Source: Flavobacteriales bacterium UBA2619 | GTDB taxonomy: Bacteria; Bacteroidota; Bacteroidia; Flavobacteriales_D; Sanyastnellaceae | NCBI GenBank assembly: GCA_002339135.1 | Contig: DDJR01000104.1 | Location: 1 to 16,258, forward strand | DNA: 16,258 bases | Direction: 5' to 3' | In this document: positions 8,496 to 15,560 of the stretch, piece after piece | Position numbering within the stretch: the first letter of the stretch is position 1 | How the letters are laid out: every line of letters begins with the position of its first letter | Position numbers and translations under genes: made by a program | Notes under the pieces: generated by a model | What the model was told of the DNA's origin: nothing | The model's input: the letters and a program-made list of their open reading frames with translations, nothing else | Databases searched by the model: none

Positions 8496-8588
8496 GATTT
8501 CCGGGGTGTGTTGTCTAAAATAGCATGCTGTAAAAAATACAATTGCTCTCTAGACCTCAAGCTTGTCCTGAACGCATTACTTTTGTAA
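8496..8588 (+). pseudogene. Degenerate remnant of a sugar-transferase/glycosyltransferase 3' end
   Basis: Within the 180-nt gap, codons from 8535 read KYNCSLDLKLVLNALLL then TAA (8586-8588). This lines up without gaps with the end of the upstream glycosyltransferase, KYNWFEDLKLVMHEFFI, offset by 170 nt: 8 of 17 residues and about 36 of 54 bases match, including the exact AAAATACAATTG and AAGCTTGT blocks at the same spacing. Several differences fall at third codon positions (GAT/GAC, GTG/GTC), suggesting an old copy that was once under coding constraint. The reading frame is broken upstream by TAA at 8493-8495 and has no good start. A weaker echo (TAACGC...GAAACA, 8454-8474, against TAATGC...GAAACA in the gene) suggests the copy extended further upstream with frameshifts. 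It is either a partial tandem duplication or the last scrap of a deleted neighbouring sugar transferase. Confidence 0.5.
8578..8585 (+). promoter_or_regulatory. Bacteroidota -7 promoter element upstream of the E2 gene
   Basis: TACTTTTG matches the TAnnTTTG consensus exactly and lies 19 nt before the E2 ATG, giving a predicted leader of about 15 nt. I see no TTG at the ideal -33 distance; the nearest are at 8543-8545 (too far) and 8563-8565 (too close). It would drive the E2-exonuclease-GT4 operon. The element lies inside the gene remnant described at 8496-8588. Confidence 0.45.
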
Positions 8589-8604
8589 TCTGTAAAACTA
8601 TTTC

Positions 8605-9960
8605 ATGGCAATCATAGAAATCCTCCTCCCAAAAATGGGCGAAAGTGTGGCAGAGGCCACTATTATTAAGTTTCTAGTTGATGCTGGGGCAAGTGTCGAG
8701 GCAGACGAAGCCATAGTAGAAATTGCGACTGACAAGGTTGATAGTGAAGTTCCAGCTCCTGAAGATGGAGTGCTTGTAGAATGGCTCGTCTCTGAAGATG
8801 ACATAGTACAGGTTGGTGACCCTATTGCTCGTTATGAAATTGGTGGCGAAGCCAGTGCTGAAGTCTCTGTGCCTCAGGACGCAGAACAGTCGGTTCCTTC
8901 AAAAGAAGTTGTTGAAACAGTTTTTGCACCTCTCGTCGCTTCATCAGGTTCCAAGCCACCCAGAACCGGCAAGTCTGGTCGTTTTTATTCTCCTCTAGTG
9001 AGAAGCATCGCTTCTGAAGAGGGAGTAAGTATTGAAGAACTGGAATCTGTAAAGGGAACCGGTTCTGAAGATCGCGTGACGAAGAAGGACATGATTGCAT
9101 ATTTAGTCAACCGAGGTGGATCGCCTTCTGAGCCGACAGTTACAGCAACCCAATCGGCACCCAAGAACATCTCCAAACCTGCGGCAACACATCAAGTTTC
9201 GGCTTCATCTAATGAGCCACACCCTGCATTTAAATCGGTTTCTGGAGGATATGAAATTGTGGAGATGGACCGGATGCGTAAGTTGATCGCCAAGCACATG
9301 GTTGATTCTGTGCAAACTTCACCTCATGTCACTTCTTTTGTTGAAGCAGATGTGACGAGTTTGGTGCTTTGGAGGAATAAAAACAAGAATCTATTTCAAG
9401 AGAAGTTTGGTGAGAAGCTCACCTTTACTCCGCTAATTGCGGAAGCCATTATTAAGGCTATAGGTGATTTCCCAGGTGTTAATGCCAGTATTGATGGCGA
9501 CAATGTGGTGATTCACAAAGGCATTCATCTTGGCATGGCTGCCGCACTTCCTTCTGGAAACTTAATTGTTCCAGTGATTAAAAATGCCAATTCATATAAC
9601 TTACAAGGGCTCGCTCGTGCAATCAATGATTTGGCCAATCGTGCAAGGCAAGGTCAATTGGGTCCGGATGATATTTCTGGTGGAACCTACACGATGAGTA
9701 ACGTGGGAACATTTGGGAATGTAATGGGAACCCCAATTATTAACCAACCCCAGGTTGGAATTCTAGCATTGGGTGCTATTCGTAAAAAGCCAGCTGTTAT
9801 TGAGACTCCTGAAGGTGATGTCATTGCAGTTAGGCATATGATGTTCCTTTCTCACAGCTATGACCACAGAGTTGTAGATGGTCAATTGGGAGGGAGTTTT
9901 GTTCAAAGAGTCGCTGATTACTTAGAAGCGTTTTCATTAAATCGCCCATTAGAAGGTTAA
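8605..9960 (+). CDS. 2-oxoacid dehydrogenase E2, dihydrolipoyllysine acyltransferase (branched-chain type likely)
   Basis: Acyltransferase core of a cytosolic 2-oxoacid dehydrogenase complex: it carries the acyl group on a lipoyl arm and passes it to CoA. Domains in the 451-aa product: one lipoyl domain (1-78) with modified Lys44 in ATDKVDSE; a flexible linker; a peripheral-subunit-binding domain (about 127-167, FYSPLVRSIASEEGV...RVTKKDMIAYL); a second Ala/Pro/Ser-rich linker; and the catalytic domain (about 215-448) with the active-site block SHSYDHRVVDG (His421, Asp425). The opening ILLPKMGESVAEATI is nearer branched-chain-type E2 than to flavobacterial pyruvate dehydrogenase E2, which usually begins differently and often has two lipoyl domains. 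No E1 or E3 gene is adjacent, so the substrate (branched-chain 2-oxoacids, 2-oxoglutarate or pyruvate) is inferred only. The exonuclease ATG follows after 6 nt. Confidence 0.92.
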   Translation: MAIIEILLPKMGESVAEATIIKFLVDAGASVEADEAIVEIATDKVDSEVPAPEDGVLVEWLVSEDDIVQVGDPIARYEIGGEASAEVSVPQDAEQSVPSKEVVETVFAPLVASSGSKPPRTGKSGRFYSPLVRSIASEEGVSIEELESVKGTGSEDRVTKKDMIAYLVNRGGSPSEPTVTATQSAPKNISKPAATHQVSASSNEPHPAFKSVSGGYEIVEMDRMRKLIAKHMVDSVQTSPHVTSFVEADVTSLVLWRNKNKNLFQEKFGEKLTFTPLIAEAIIKAIGDFPGVNASIDGDNVVIHKGIHLGMAAALPSGNLIVPVIKNANSYNLQGLARAINDLANRARQGQLGPDDISGGTYTMSNVGTFGNVMGTPIINQPQVGILALGAIRKKPAVIETPEGDVIAVRHMMFLSHSYDHRVVDGQLGGSFVQRVADYLEAFSLNRPLEG

Positions 9961-9966
9961 GAAACG

Positions 9967-10815
9967 ATGGATTTAGAAGCAGCACTTAAAAAATTGCACC
10001 TCAAGAAGCCACTTGTGGTTTTTGATCTTGAAACCACAGGAGTGCAAGTTGGGACGGATAGAATCGTTGAAATTGCAATGATTAAGATTTCTCCTGATGG
10101 TTCAGTGGTCCGTAAGCCAGAGCAGCCAGGCAAAGAGTTTAGAATTCTAGTCAACCCAGAAATGCCTATTCCTCTGGAGTCGTCACTTGTGCATGGGGTC
10201 TATGACGAAGATGTTGAAAGCAAACACACATTTGGCGCGATTGCTTCGGGCTTGGTGAAATTTCTTCAGAATTGTGACTTGGGGGGATTTAACAGCAACC
10301 GTTTTGACGTCCCTATGCTAGCTGAAGAGTTTTTAAGGGTGGGAGTTGACTTTGGGCTTGAAGGACGAAATTTAATTGATGTTCAAAACATCTTTCACAA
10401 GATGGAGCAGCGTACACTGAAAGCTGCCTATAAGTTCTACTGTGACAAAGAACTTGATGGAGCCCATGAAGCTTATCCTGATACTGCAGCGACACTAGAA
10501 GTTCTTGTGAGCCAACTCGAAAAATATTCCGATTCCACGATTAGCGACAGCAGAGGTGAAACAGTGGGGCCAGTTCCTTCTGACATGGACGAACTCCACA
10601 CATTTTGCCAACGCACCCGCAATGCAGATTTAGCGGGCAGACTCATTTATAACGAAGATGGCGTCGTCGTCTTTAATTTCGGGAAAAACAAAGGCGTTTC
10701 GGTCAAGGATTTGATTGACCGTGACCCAGGATATTTCGGATGGATGATGAGGGGAGACTTTCCACGATATACCAAGCGTGTCCTAGAACAAATCAAAGAC
10801 GGTACTTTTAAATAA
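9967..10815 (+). CDS. DEDDh 3'-5' exonuclease (DnaQ-like) with ExoX-like C-terminal domain
   Basis: Predicted 3'-5' exonuclease of the RNase T/DnaQ superfamily, 282 aa. The DEDDh residues are all in place: VVFDLETTG (Asp20, Glu22) for Exo I, GGFNSNRFDVPML (Asp114) for Exo II, and AHEAYPDTAATL (His167, Asp172) for Exo III. After a variable linker (about 187-205) comes a short C-terminal module (about 232-280) with FNFGKNKGVSVKDLI...DPGYFGWMMRGDFP, which resembles the small domain that follows the nuclease in ExoX-type proteins. It is not the replicative DNA polymerase III epsilon subunit as found in E. coli. DNA rather than RNA as substrate is an inference. It lies 6 nt after E2 and 6 nt before the glycosyltransferase TTG, so it is co-transcribed with genes of unrelated function. 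Confidence 0.88.
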   Translation: MDLEAALKKLHLKKPLVVFDLETTGVQVGTDRIVEIAMIKISPDGSVVRKPEQPGKEFRILVNPEMPIPLESSLVHGVYDEDVESKHTFGAIASGLVKFLQNCDLGGFNSNRFDVPMLAEEFLRVGVDFGLEGRNLIDVQNIFHKMEQRTLKAAYKFYCDKELDGAHEAYPDTAATLEVLVSQLEKYSDSTISDSRGETVGPVPSDMDELHTFCQRTRNADLAGRLIYNEDGVVVFNFGKNKGVSVKDLIDRDPGYFGWMMRGDFPRYTKRVLEQIKDGTFK

Positions 10816-10821
10816 TCTCGT

Positions 10822-11928
10822 TTGAAAGTCGCAGTTTTAGTCTCCAACGATCTCACTTTTGATCAGCGTGTAAGAAAAACATGTGAGGTTATGATTGCAG
10901 ATGGGCACGAGCCCATTTTAGTAGGGCGCGAGATGCCCGACTCCATACCCTATGAAGGGCCTGGAACTGCTGTTCGTTTCCCTTTGTTTTTTAAATCTGG
11001 GCCACTTTTCTATATCGAGTTACAACTTGCCTTACTGAAGTGGTTAGGCTCTGCAGACGTAGATCGAATCTGGGCGAATGACCTTGATACACTTTTGCCG
11101 TCTGTTCTTGTGGGGCGGCATCGAAAACTCCCTGTGGTTTATGATTCACATGAGTTTTTCACAGAGGCTGCTGGACTTACGGGAAAGCCTTTGAAAAGGA
11201 AAATTTGGCTTCTGATCGAGAAATATTGCATTCCTAAATTAGAGAAGATGCTTACTCTCAATGATTCTATTGCCAGGCATTATGTTTCGCGCTACGGGGT
11301 GCAAGTTGATGTTCTTCGCAACATGCCGGTCCTAAAGCCCATTCCGGAGGTCTTGCCTCGTGTCGCTTTTATCGAATTTGGTATTCCAATTGACCTTCCT
11401 ATCCTTATTCTACAAGGTGCGTTTATGGACAGAGACCGTGGGACTTCTGATGCGGTTGATGCACTTGAAGTGATGACCGGTGTTAGATTGGTTCTTGTTG
11501 GTGCTGGTATTGAATTTGAGGAATCGATCGTTCGAATGAACGACCCCAAATGGAAGGGAAGGCTGCACTGTATTCCTCGACTGCCTTATGAAAAGCTTCG
11601 TAAGCTCACAGCCTCAGCTGATGTCGGGCTCTCCTTAGACAAAGGACTCCACGCAAATTACCTACTGAGTCTTCCGAACAAACTTTTTGATTTTATTCAT
11701 GTTGGCTTGCCTATTGTCGCAAGTCCGATGGTAGAAGTTGCTCGCGTCGTGTCTTTGAATGGAGTGGGTGTTGTTTTAAGTGAGGTGACGTCTGACTCGA
11801 TTGCTTTGGGGGTTGCTGAGGTTCTTTCTCAGCCACGAGAAATCTGGTTCGATAAATGTATGGCTGCTAGAGAACGCCTCCACTGGGGTGCTGACTCTCA
11901 TTTGATTGCAGAGCACTTGAAGGACTAG
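10822..11928 (+). CDS. GT4-like (GT-B fold) glycosyltransferase
   Basis: Glycosyltransferase of 368 aa, soluble or membrane-associated on the cytosolic face. The opening MKVAVLVSNDLTFDQRVRKTC is a recognisable Bacteroidota variant of the GT4 N-terminal domain. WANDLDTLLPS (84-94) and VVYDSHEFFTE (105-115) belong to the acceptor half. The donor half shows ILQGAFMDRDRG (196-207), LVLVGAG (223-229) and the sugar-nucleotide-binding segment LPNKLFDFIHVGLPIVAS (284-301). The start is TTG at 10822; it is needed because the conserved N-terminus begins exactly there and no upstream ATG is in frame before the exonuclease stop 6 nt away. The stop lies 5 nt from the stop of the convergent GT2 gene. Donor and acceptor sugars are unknown; an envelope polysaccharide role is likely. 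Confidence 0.88.
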   Translation: MKVAVLVSNDLTFDQRVRKTCEVMIADGHEPILVGREMPDSIPYEGPGTAVRFPLFFKSGPLFYIELQLALLKWLGSADVDRIWANDLDTLLPSVLVGRHRKLPVVYDSHEFFTEAAGLTGKPLKRKIWLLIEKYCIPKLEKMLTLNDSIARHYVSRYGVQVDVLRNMPVLKPIPEVLPRVAFIEFGIPIDLPILILQGAFMDRDRGTSDAVDALEVMTGVRLVLVGAGIEFEESIVRMNDPKWKGRLHCIPRLPYEKLRKLTASADVGLSLDKGLHANYLLSLPNKLFDFIHVGLPIVASPMVEVARVVSLNGVGVVLSEVTSDSIALGVAEVLSQPREIWFDKCMAARERLHWGADSHLIAEHLKD

Positions 11929-11933
11929 GGTTT

Positions 11934-12713
11934 TTAGATGTAAATCCAGATCTTTTTTTTCAGCCACTTGGACCGAGTCCAAACTCCCTGAACCATATTT
12001 TGCCATCCTGTCAAAACTGTTTGCTTTAACAATCTCTCTTCTCGGTATAGAGACAGAGAAAAGTCCCTGCTTACTCCTCCTGGAGCAACTTCTGAAACAA
12101 CCAAAGGAGAGCACCAGCAAGTGACTCCTTGCTTCCAAATCTTTAGATGAAAGTGGTAGTCTGCCAAAACAGGAAATCGGACATCATACGTTTCGCTTGT
12201 AAAAAGTTTTCGTGAATAGACGGCTCCCTGGTGATGAATGGTGTTACGCCAAACAAGTTCTACATTCCACGAAGGCTTGTAAAACTCAGGCACTCCTGGC
12301 TCTCGGGGTGCGAGTAAGTGAACACCAAAGGCAAGCATTTCAGGTGGGGTTTCTTCTGTTACAATCGCACCATTCTTAACAATATGCAACATTTCCTTTG
12401 CACCTTCGATTACAGGGCAGTCTCCTGTTCCCATAAACCAAATCCATTCACTTCTCGCCAATTTAATTCCCTTATTCATGGCCTCGTAGATGCCAGAGTC
12501 GGATTCAATGATCACCTGATCGATGTTGGAGCTGTTTGAGTAAATCCAATCAACACTTCCATCATTAGACTCTCCATCGACTACGATTATTTCAATTCCT
12601 TTTTCACGTAAGCTGTAAAAAGCGTGAATGGTTTTCTTGAGTCCCTCAAGTTGATTGTAAGAGGGGATGATCACACTTAGTACAGGCGATGTTTTGGAGA
12701 CAACGGACTTCAT
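11934..12713 (-). CDS. Family 2 glycosyltransferase (WcaA/colanic-type small GT2)
   Basis: Small GT2 enzyme of 259 aa with a GT-A fold and no membrane segment. Motifs: LSVIIPSYNQLEGLKKTI (12-29), IIVVDGESNDGS (42-53), ESDSGIYEAMNKGIKLA (70-86), which is typical of the WcaA-like subgroup, and WFMGTGD (92-98), replacing the usual DxD with a GxxD-like ending. A later WRNTIHHQGAVYSRKLF stretch fits the acceptor-side loop. The ATG overlaps the ftsE stop by 4 nt (ATGA), so translation is probably coupled. An A8G run near the 3' end (plus-strand T8 at 11953-11960, codons KKK) is a potential slippage site. Likely role: adding one sugar to a surface polysaccharide or lipid-linked glycan; substrate unknown. 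Confidence 0.88.
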   Translation of the reverse strand: MKSVVSKTSPVLSVIIPSYNQLEGLKKTIHAFYSLREKGIEIIVVDGESNDGSVDWIYSNSSNIDQVIIESDSGIYEAMNKGIKLARSEWIWFMGTGDCPVIEGAKEMLHIVKNGAIVTEETPPEMLAFGVHLLAPREPGVPEFYKPSWNVELVWRNTIHHQGAVYSRKLFTSETYDVRFPVLADYHFHLKIWKQGVTCWCSPLVVSEVAPGGVSRDFSLSLYREERLLKQTVLTGWQNMVQGVWTRSKWLKKKIWIYI

Positions 12714-13423
12714 TCAGATTCATGCGTTTTCTCCACTTCGAGTATTTCCCCACCTTCACACTTCAAGATCTTTCCAGGAAATTCACTCATGGAGGCGTGA
12801 TCATGTGTTGCCATAAGTACACTGCAGCCTGAAGCTGTAAGACCATGCATAAGCGAAAGGATCTCTCTAGTTGTCTCTGGATCTAGGTTGCCTGTAGGTT
12901 CGTCAGCAAGAAGGAATTCTGGAGAATTAAGTAACGCACGAGCTATACCTACACGTTGTTGCTCACCTCCGGAAAGTTCGTGTGGGAACTTGTATCCCTT
13001 GTGAGGAAGTCCGACTGTTTCAAGAACTTCGCCAATTCGGATTTCAATGTCTTTCTTTTTCTTCCAACCGGTTGCTCGTAGGGAAAATGTTAAGTTGTCA
13101 CTCACGGTTCGATCGGTAAGCAATCCGAAATCTTGGAATACAATTCCGAGTTTGCGCCTCAGCTTGTGAACATTGCGTCTGTTTAGTTTCGATAAATCGG
13201 TATTGCAGACTTCACCTAATCCACTTGCAAGTTGTAAATCACCATAGAGAGCTCTTAAAAGACTTGATTTTCCACTTCCAGTTTTTCCTATCAAATAGAG
13301 AAACTCACCTCGGTTAATTTGTAGATTGATTCCGTGTAATACTTGGTGCTCTTGATGATGAAGCGATACATCAGTCAGTATGACTAGGGGAGATGCCCCC
13401 TCTTGTAAAACAGACTTCTTCAT
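12710..13423 (-). CDS. ftsE: FtsE-type ABC transporter ATP-binding protein
   Basis: ATPase that partners with the membrane protein FtsX; in characterised bacteria FtsEX controls peptidoglycan hydrolases at division. All ABC motifs are intact in the 237-aa product from ATG 13423: Walker A GKTGSGKSS (46-54), Q-loop Gln97 in VFQDFGLL, signature LSGGEQQR (150-157), Walker B FLLADEP (170-176), D-loop GNLD, and switch His207 in ATHDH. The RGEFLYLIGKTGSGKSSLLRALYGDL block is characteristic of Bacteroidota FtsE, though LolD/MacB-type ATPases are close relatives. A GTG at 13435 would add four residues and sit 1 nt from the upstream stop; the ATG is preferred. No ftsX lies beside it. It follows the M16 gene and overlaps the GT2 gene by 4 nt. 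Confidence 0.85.
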   Translation of the reverse strand: MKKSVLQEGASPLVILTDVSLHHQEHQVLHGINLQINRGEFLYLIGKTGSGKSSLLRALYGDLQLASGLGEVCNTDLSKLNRRNVHKLRRKLGIVFQDFGLLTDRTVSDNLTFSLRATGWKKKKDIEIRIGEVLETVGLPHKGYKFPHELSGGEQQRVGIARALLNSPEFLLADEPTGNLDPETTREILSLMHGLTASGCSVLMATHDHASMSEFPGKILKCEGGEILEVEKTHESE

Positions 13424-13436
13424 CACTTCGGACACC

Positions 13437-15539
13437 TTAGTCTAAGTTAAAGATAGATGAGTCAACTTTTGGATTAATTGTCACATAGCTTAACCTCGTA
13501 ATGATTGTTTGAGGACCCACAGTGGTGACAATTTCAATGGGAAAAGACATCCCTTTTTCGTACTCTATGTATTTGTTGTATTCAATCGTTGTTAGTGTAG
13601 GACCTTCCGGACCATCTTTGATTGACTTGGTCATCGACAGAGTTTGTTTTTCGATGTCAAAATAGCATGTCATCTTGATCACATTATCTTGTGAGAAGTT
13701 GATCACATGGTATTTAACACTGTTGATTTCTTCCACGCCTTGAAGTTCAGTGGTTATTCCTTTTTCCGAAGCGTTAAGCATATATATTGGGTCTAGCTCC
13801 GTCCATTGTATGTGTTGAAGTTCGGTGCCCAATGTTTCGGTTATCTCCCCCATTTCATCAACAAAGCCTTCACTGTCAGTTGCGATGTTTACCAAGATAT
13901 CATGTCCACTCATGCTTAAGCTTCTTCTTAAACCTCGCTTGTTTTTCTTGTAAGAATTCGTTTGAGAAAATTGGAGACTCATTCCTCCAGGCATCGCAAC
14001 AGAGCCTGACTGTTGAAGTGACTGCAGTTTTGAAAAGGACTTGACCCCGCCAATGGCTTCGTAATGGGCAGTGACGACGCTTTTTGCTGTTACGCCTGCT
14101 GCTGCAGGTGACTTTTCGATTAGTGGACGGCCATAGGTATCGTACAACTCAACTTTTCCCGAGGGTGAGAATTTTTTCAGTGATTCAGTTATCGATGGGT
14201 TTCCTACGCATGCAATGTTGATTTGATTTGGTCTGAGGTACTTTTTAGCGACTGCTAAGACATCTTCAGGTGTGATTTTTGAGAGGTTTTTCAGGTAAGA
14301 AGTGTAGTAGTCATCAGCAAGGTCGTAGCGTTTTATATTTAACGCAAAGTTGGCTGCTGTATTTGGCAGTTCAAGCGAGCGTGCAAAACTCCCGCTCATG
14401 TAGTTTTTCGTAACTGCGAGCTCATTGCTGTCCACCATTTCTGTCGTTATTCGTTTGATTTCGTATATGAACTCAACGATTGCGCTATCTGTAACTTCTT
14501 TTCTTACATCTGCGTAAGCGGTAAATGAGCCGACTAGTGGGTCCTTTGAAAAGCTAGAGCGTGCTCCATACGTGTATGCTTTGTCTTCTCTTAGGTTCTG
14601 CATTAGTCTTCCAGAGAAGCCACCCCCACCTAAGATACTATTCATCACTGATGCTGCAATAGCATCTTTGTGTCCAGGAGGCATATTGATGATGTGAGTG
14701 AGTTTTATTGAAGTTTGTACGGAACCTTCTATTGGAGCAAGGCATACGCGGGTAGCCCTAAGTCTGACAGGTGAGTCCCATCTGTTGAATGGAATATCTG
14801 CCCTGGTCCATTTTCCGAAATAGGCGTTCGCTTTTTCAAAAGCGGTTTCGGCGTCAATATCGCCAACAACAACCAAATAAGCTTTGTTGGGATGGAAGTA
14901 AGTACTGTGGTAGTTTTCAAAATCTTCACGTGTTAGTGATCCCAAAGTCTCAGCCGTAGTAATCTCACCATAAGGGTGGTTGTTTTTGAAGTTGAGAGAC
15001 CGAGTTAGTGATTCAGATATGTCGGATGGAGAGCTTTCTGAAGCAAGTAATCCAGAAAGAGCTTGGGTTCTTAATCTTTCCAATTCGTTTTCTGGAAACG
15101 AAGGGCTCAGTAAAACCTCAGCCATTAAGCTTAGGAGCTCATCGGTGTGTTTTGTGAGTGAAGATCCACGCATTCCCTTGTAATTTGCGCTTAAAGAAGC
15201 ACCGATAAAATCAACGGCTTCGTCTAGTTCTGCTTTAGATTTTAACGTTGTTCCAGAACGCATGAGTTCTCCGACAAGATCAAGCATGCCTACTTTTCTT
15301 CCTTCGAATATGGGCCTGTTCTCCAGAGATAAAGTCCAACTAACCTTAGGTAGTCTGTGATTCTCGACAACGATAAGCTGCATTCCATTGGCCAGCTGTT
15401 TTGTGGTTGATTCTCCCAATTCAATAGTCGGAGCAGGTCCAGCTTCAGGAGCTTGACTTCTGTCTACTTGGGCTAGGGATGCTGTAGAGGTTATCACAAA
15501 GGACAAGGCTGCTACAAGTATGTTGTTTAAAGTCTTCAT
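13437..15539 (-). CDS. M16 family metallopeptidase-like subunit lacking the zinc site, with LolA-like C-terminal domain
   Basis: Exported pitrilysin-family protein of 700 aa. A signal peptide is evident (hydrophobic 7-20, ending SLAQ near 24). Residues about 40-230 and 265-460 form the two M16 halves. The HxxEH zinc motif is missing: the aligned stretch MLDLVGELMRSGT (85-97) has Asp, Gly and Glu at those places. The second half keeps the substrate-binding Arg/Tyr pair, LREDKAYTYG (Arg321, Tyr328). Residues about 485-700 form an extra beta-rich domain resembling lipoprotein-sorting (LolA-like) folds, common in Bacteroidota members. It starts 21 nt after the catalytic M16 gene, so it is probably the non-catalytic partner of a periplasmic heterodimer. 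The ftsE gene follows within 13 nt. Confidence 0.88.
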   Translation of the reverse strand: MKTLNNILVAALSFVITSTASLAQVDRSQAPEAGPAPTIELGESTTKQLANGMQLIVVENHRLPKVSWTLSLENRPIFEGRKVGMLDLVGELMRSGTTLKSKAELDEAVDFIGASLSANYKGMRGSSLTKHTDELLSLMAEVLLSPSFPENELERLRTQALSGLLASESSPSDISESLTRSLNFKNNHPYGEITTAETLGSLTREDFENYHSTYFHPNKAYLVVVGDIDAETAFEKANAYFGKWTRADIPFNRWDSPVRLRATRVCLAPIEGSVQTSIKLTHIINMPPGHKDAIAASVMNSILGGGGFSGRLMQNLREDKAYTYGARSSFSKDPLVGSFTAYADVRKEVTDSAIVEFIYEIKRITTEMVDSNELAVTKNYMSGSFARSLELPNTAANFALNIKRYDLADDYYTSYLKNLSKITPEDVLAVAKKYLRPNQINIACVGNPSITESLKKFSPSGKVELYDTYGRPLIEKSPAAAGVTAKSVVTAHYEAIGGVKSFSKLQSLQQSGSVAMPGGMSLQFSQTNSYKKNKRGLRRSLSMSGHDILVNIATDSEGFVDEMGEITETLGTELQHIQWTELDPIYMLNASEKGITTELQGVEEINSVKYHVINFSQDNVIKMTCYFDIEKQTLSMTKSIKDGPEGPTLTTIEYNKYIEYEKGMSFPIEIVTTVGPQTIITRLSYVTINPKVDSSIFNLD

Positions 15540-15560
15540 TGTCTTAGTATTTCTTCGTAC

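Noticed and set aside
11936..11960. Weak AGAT/ATCT stem followed by T8 as a terminator for the plus-strand operon
   Set aside because: Only four base pairs with no GC-rich stem, and the T8 encodes lysines of the opposing gene, so the resemblance is probably incidental.
11776..12138. Minus-strand reading frame spanning the convergent junction
   Set aside because: It is antisense to the GT4 end and out of frame with the GT2 end. It is mentioned only as the product of a possible slip at the A8 run, not as a gene.
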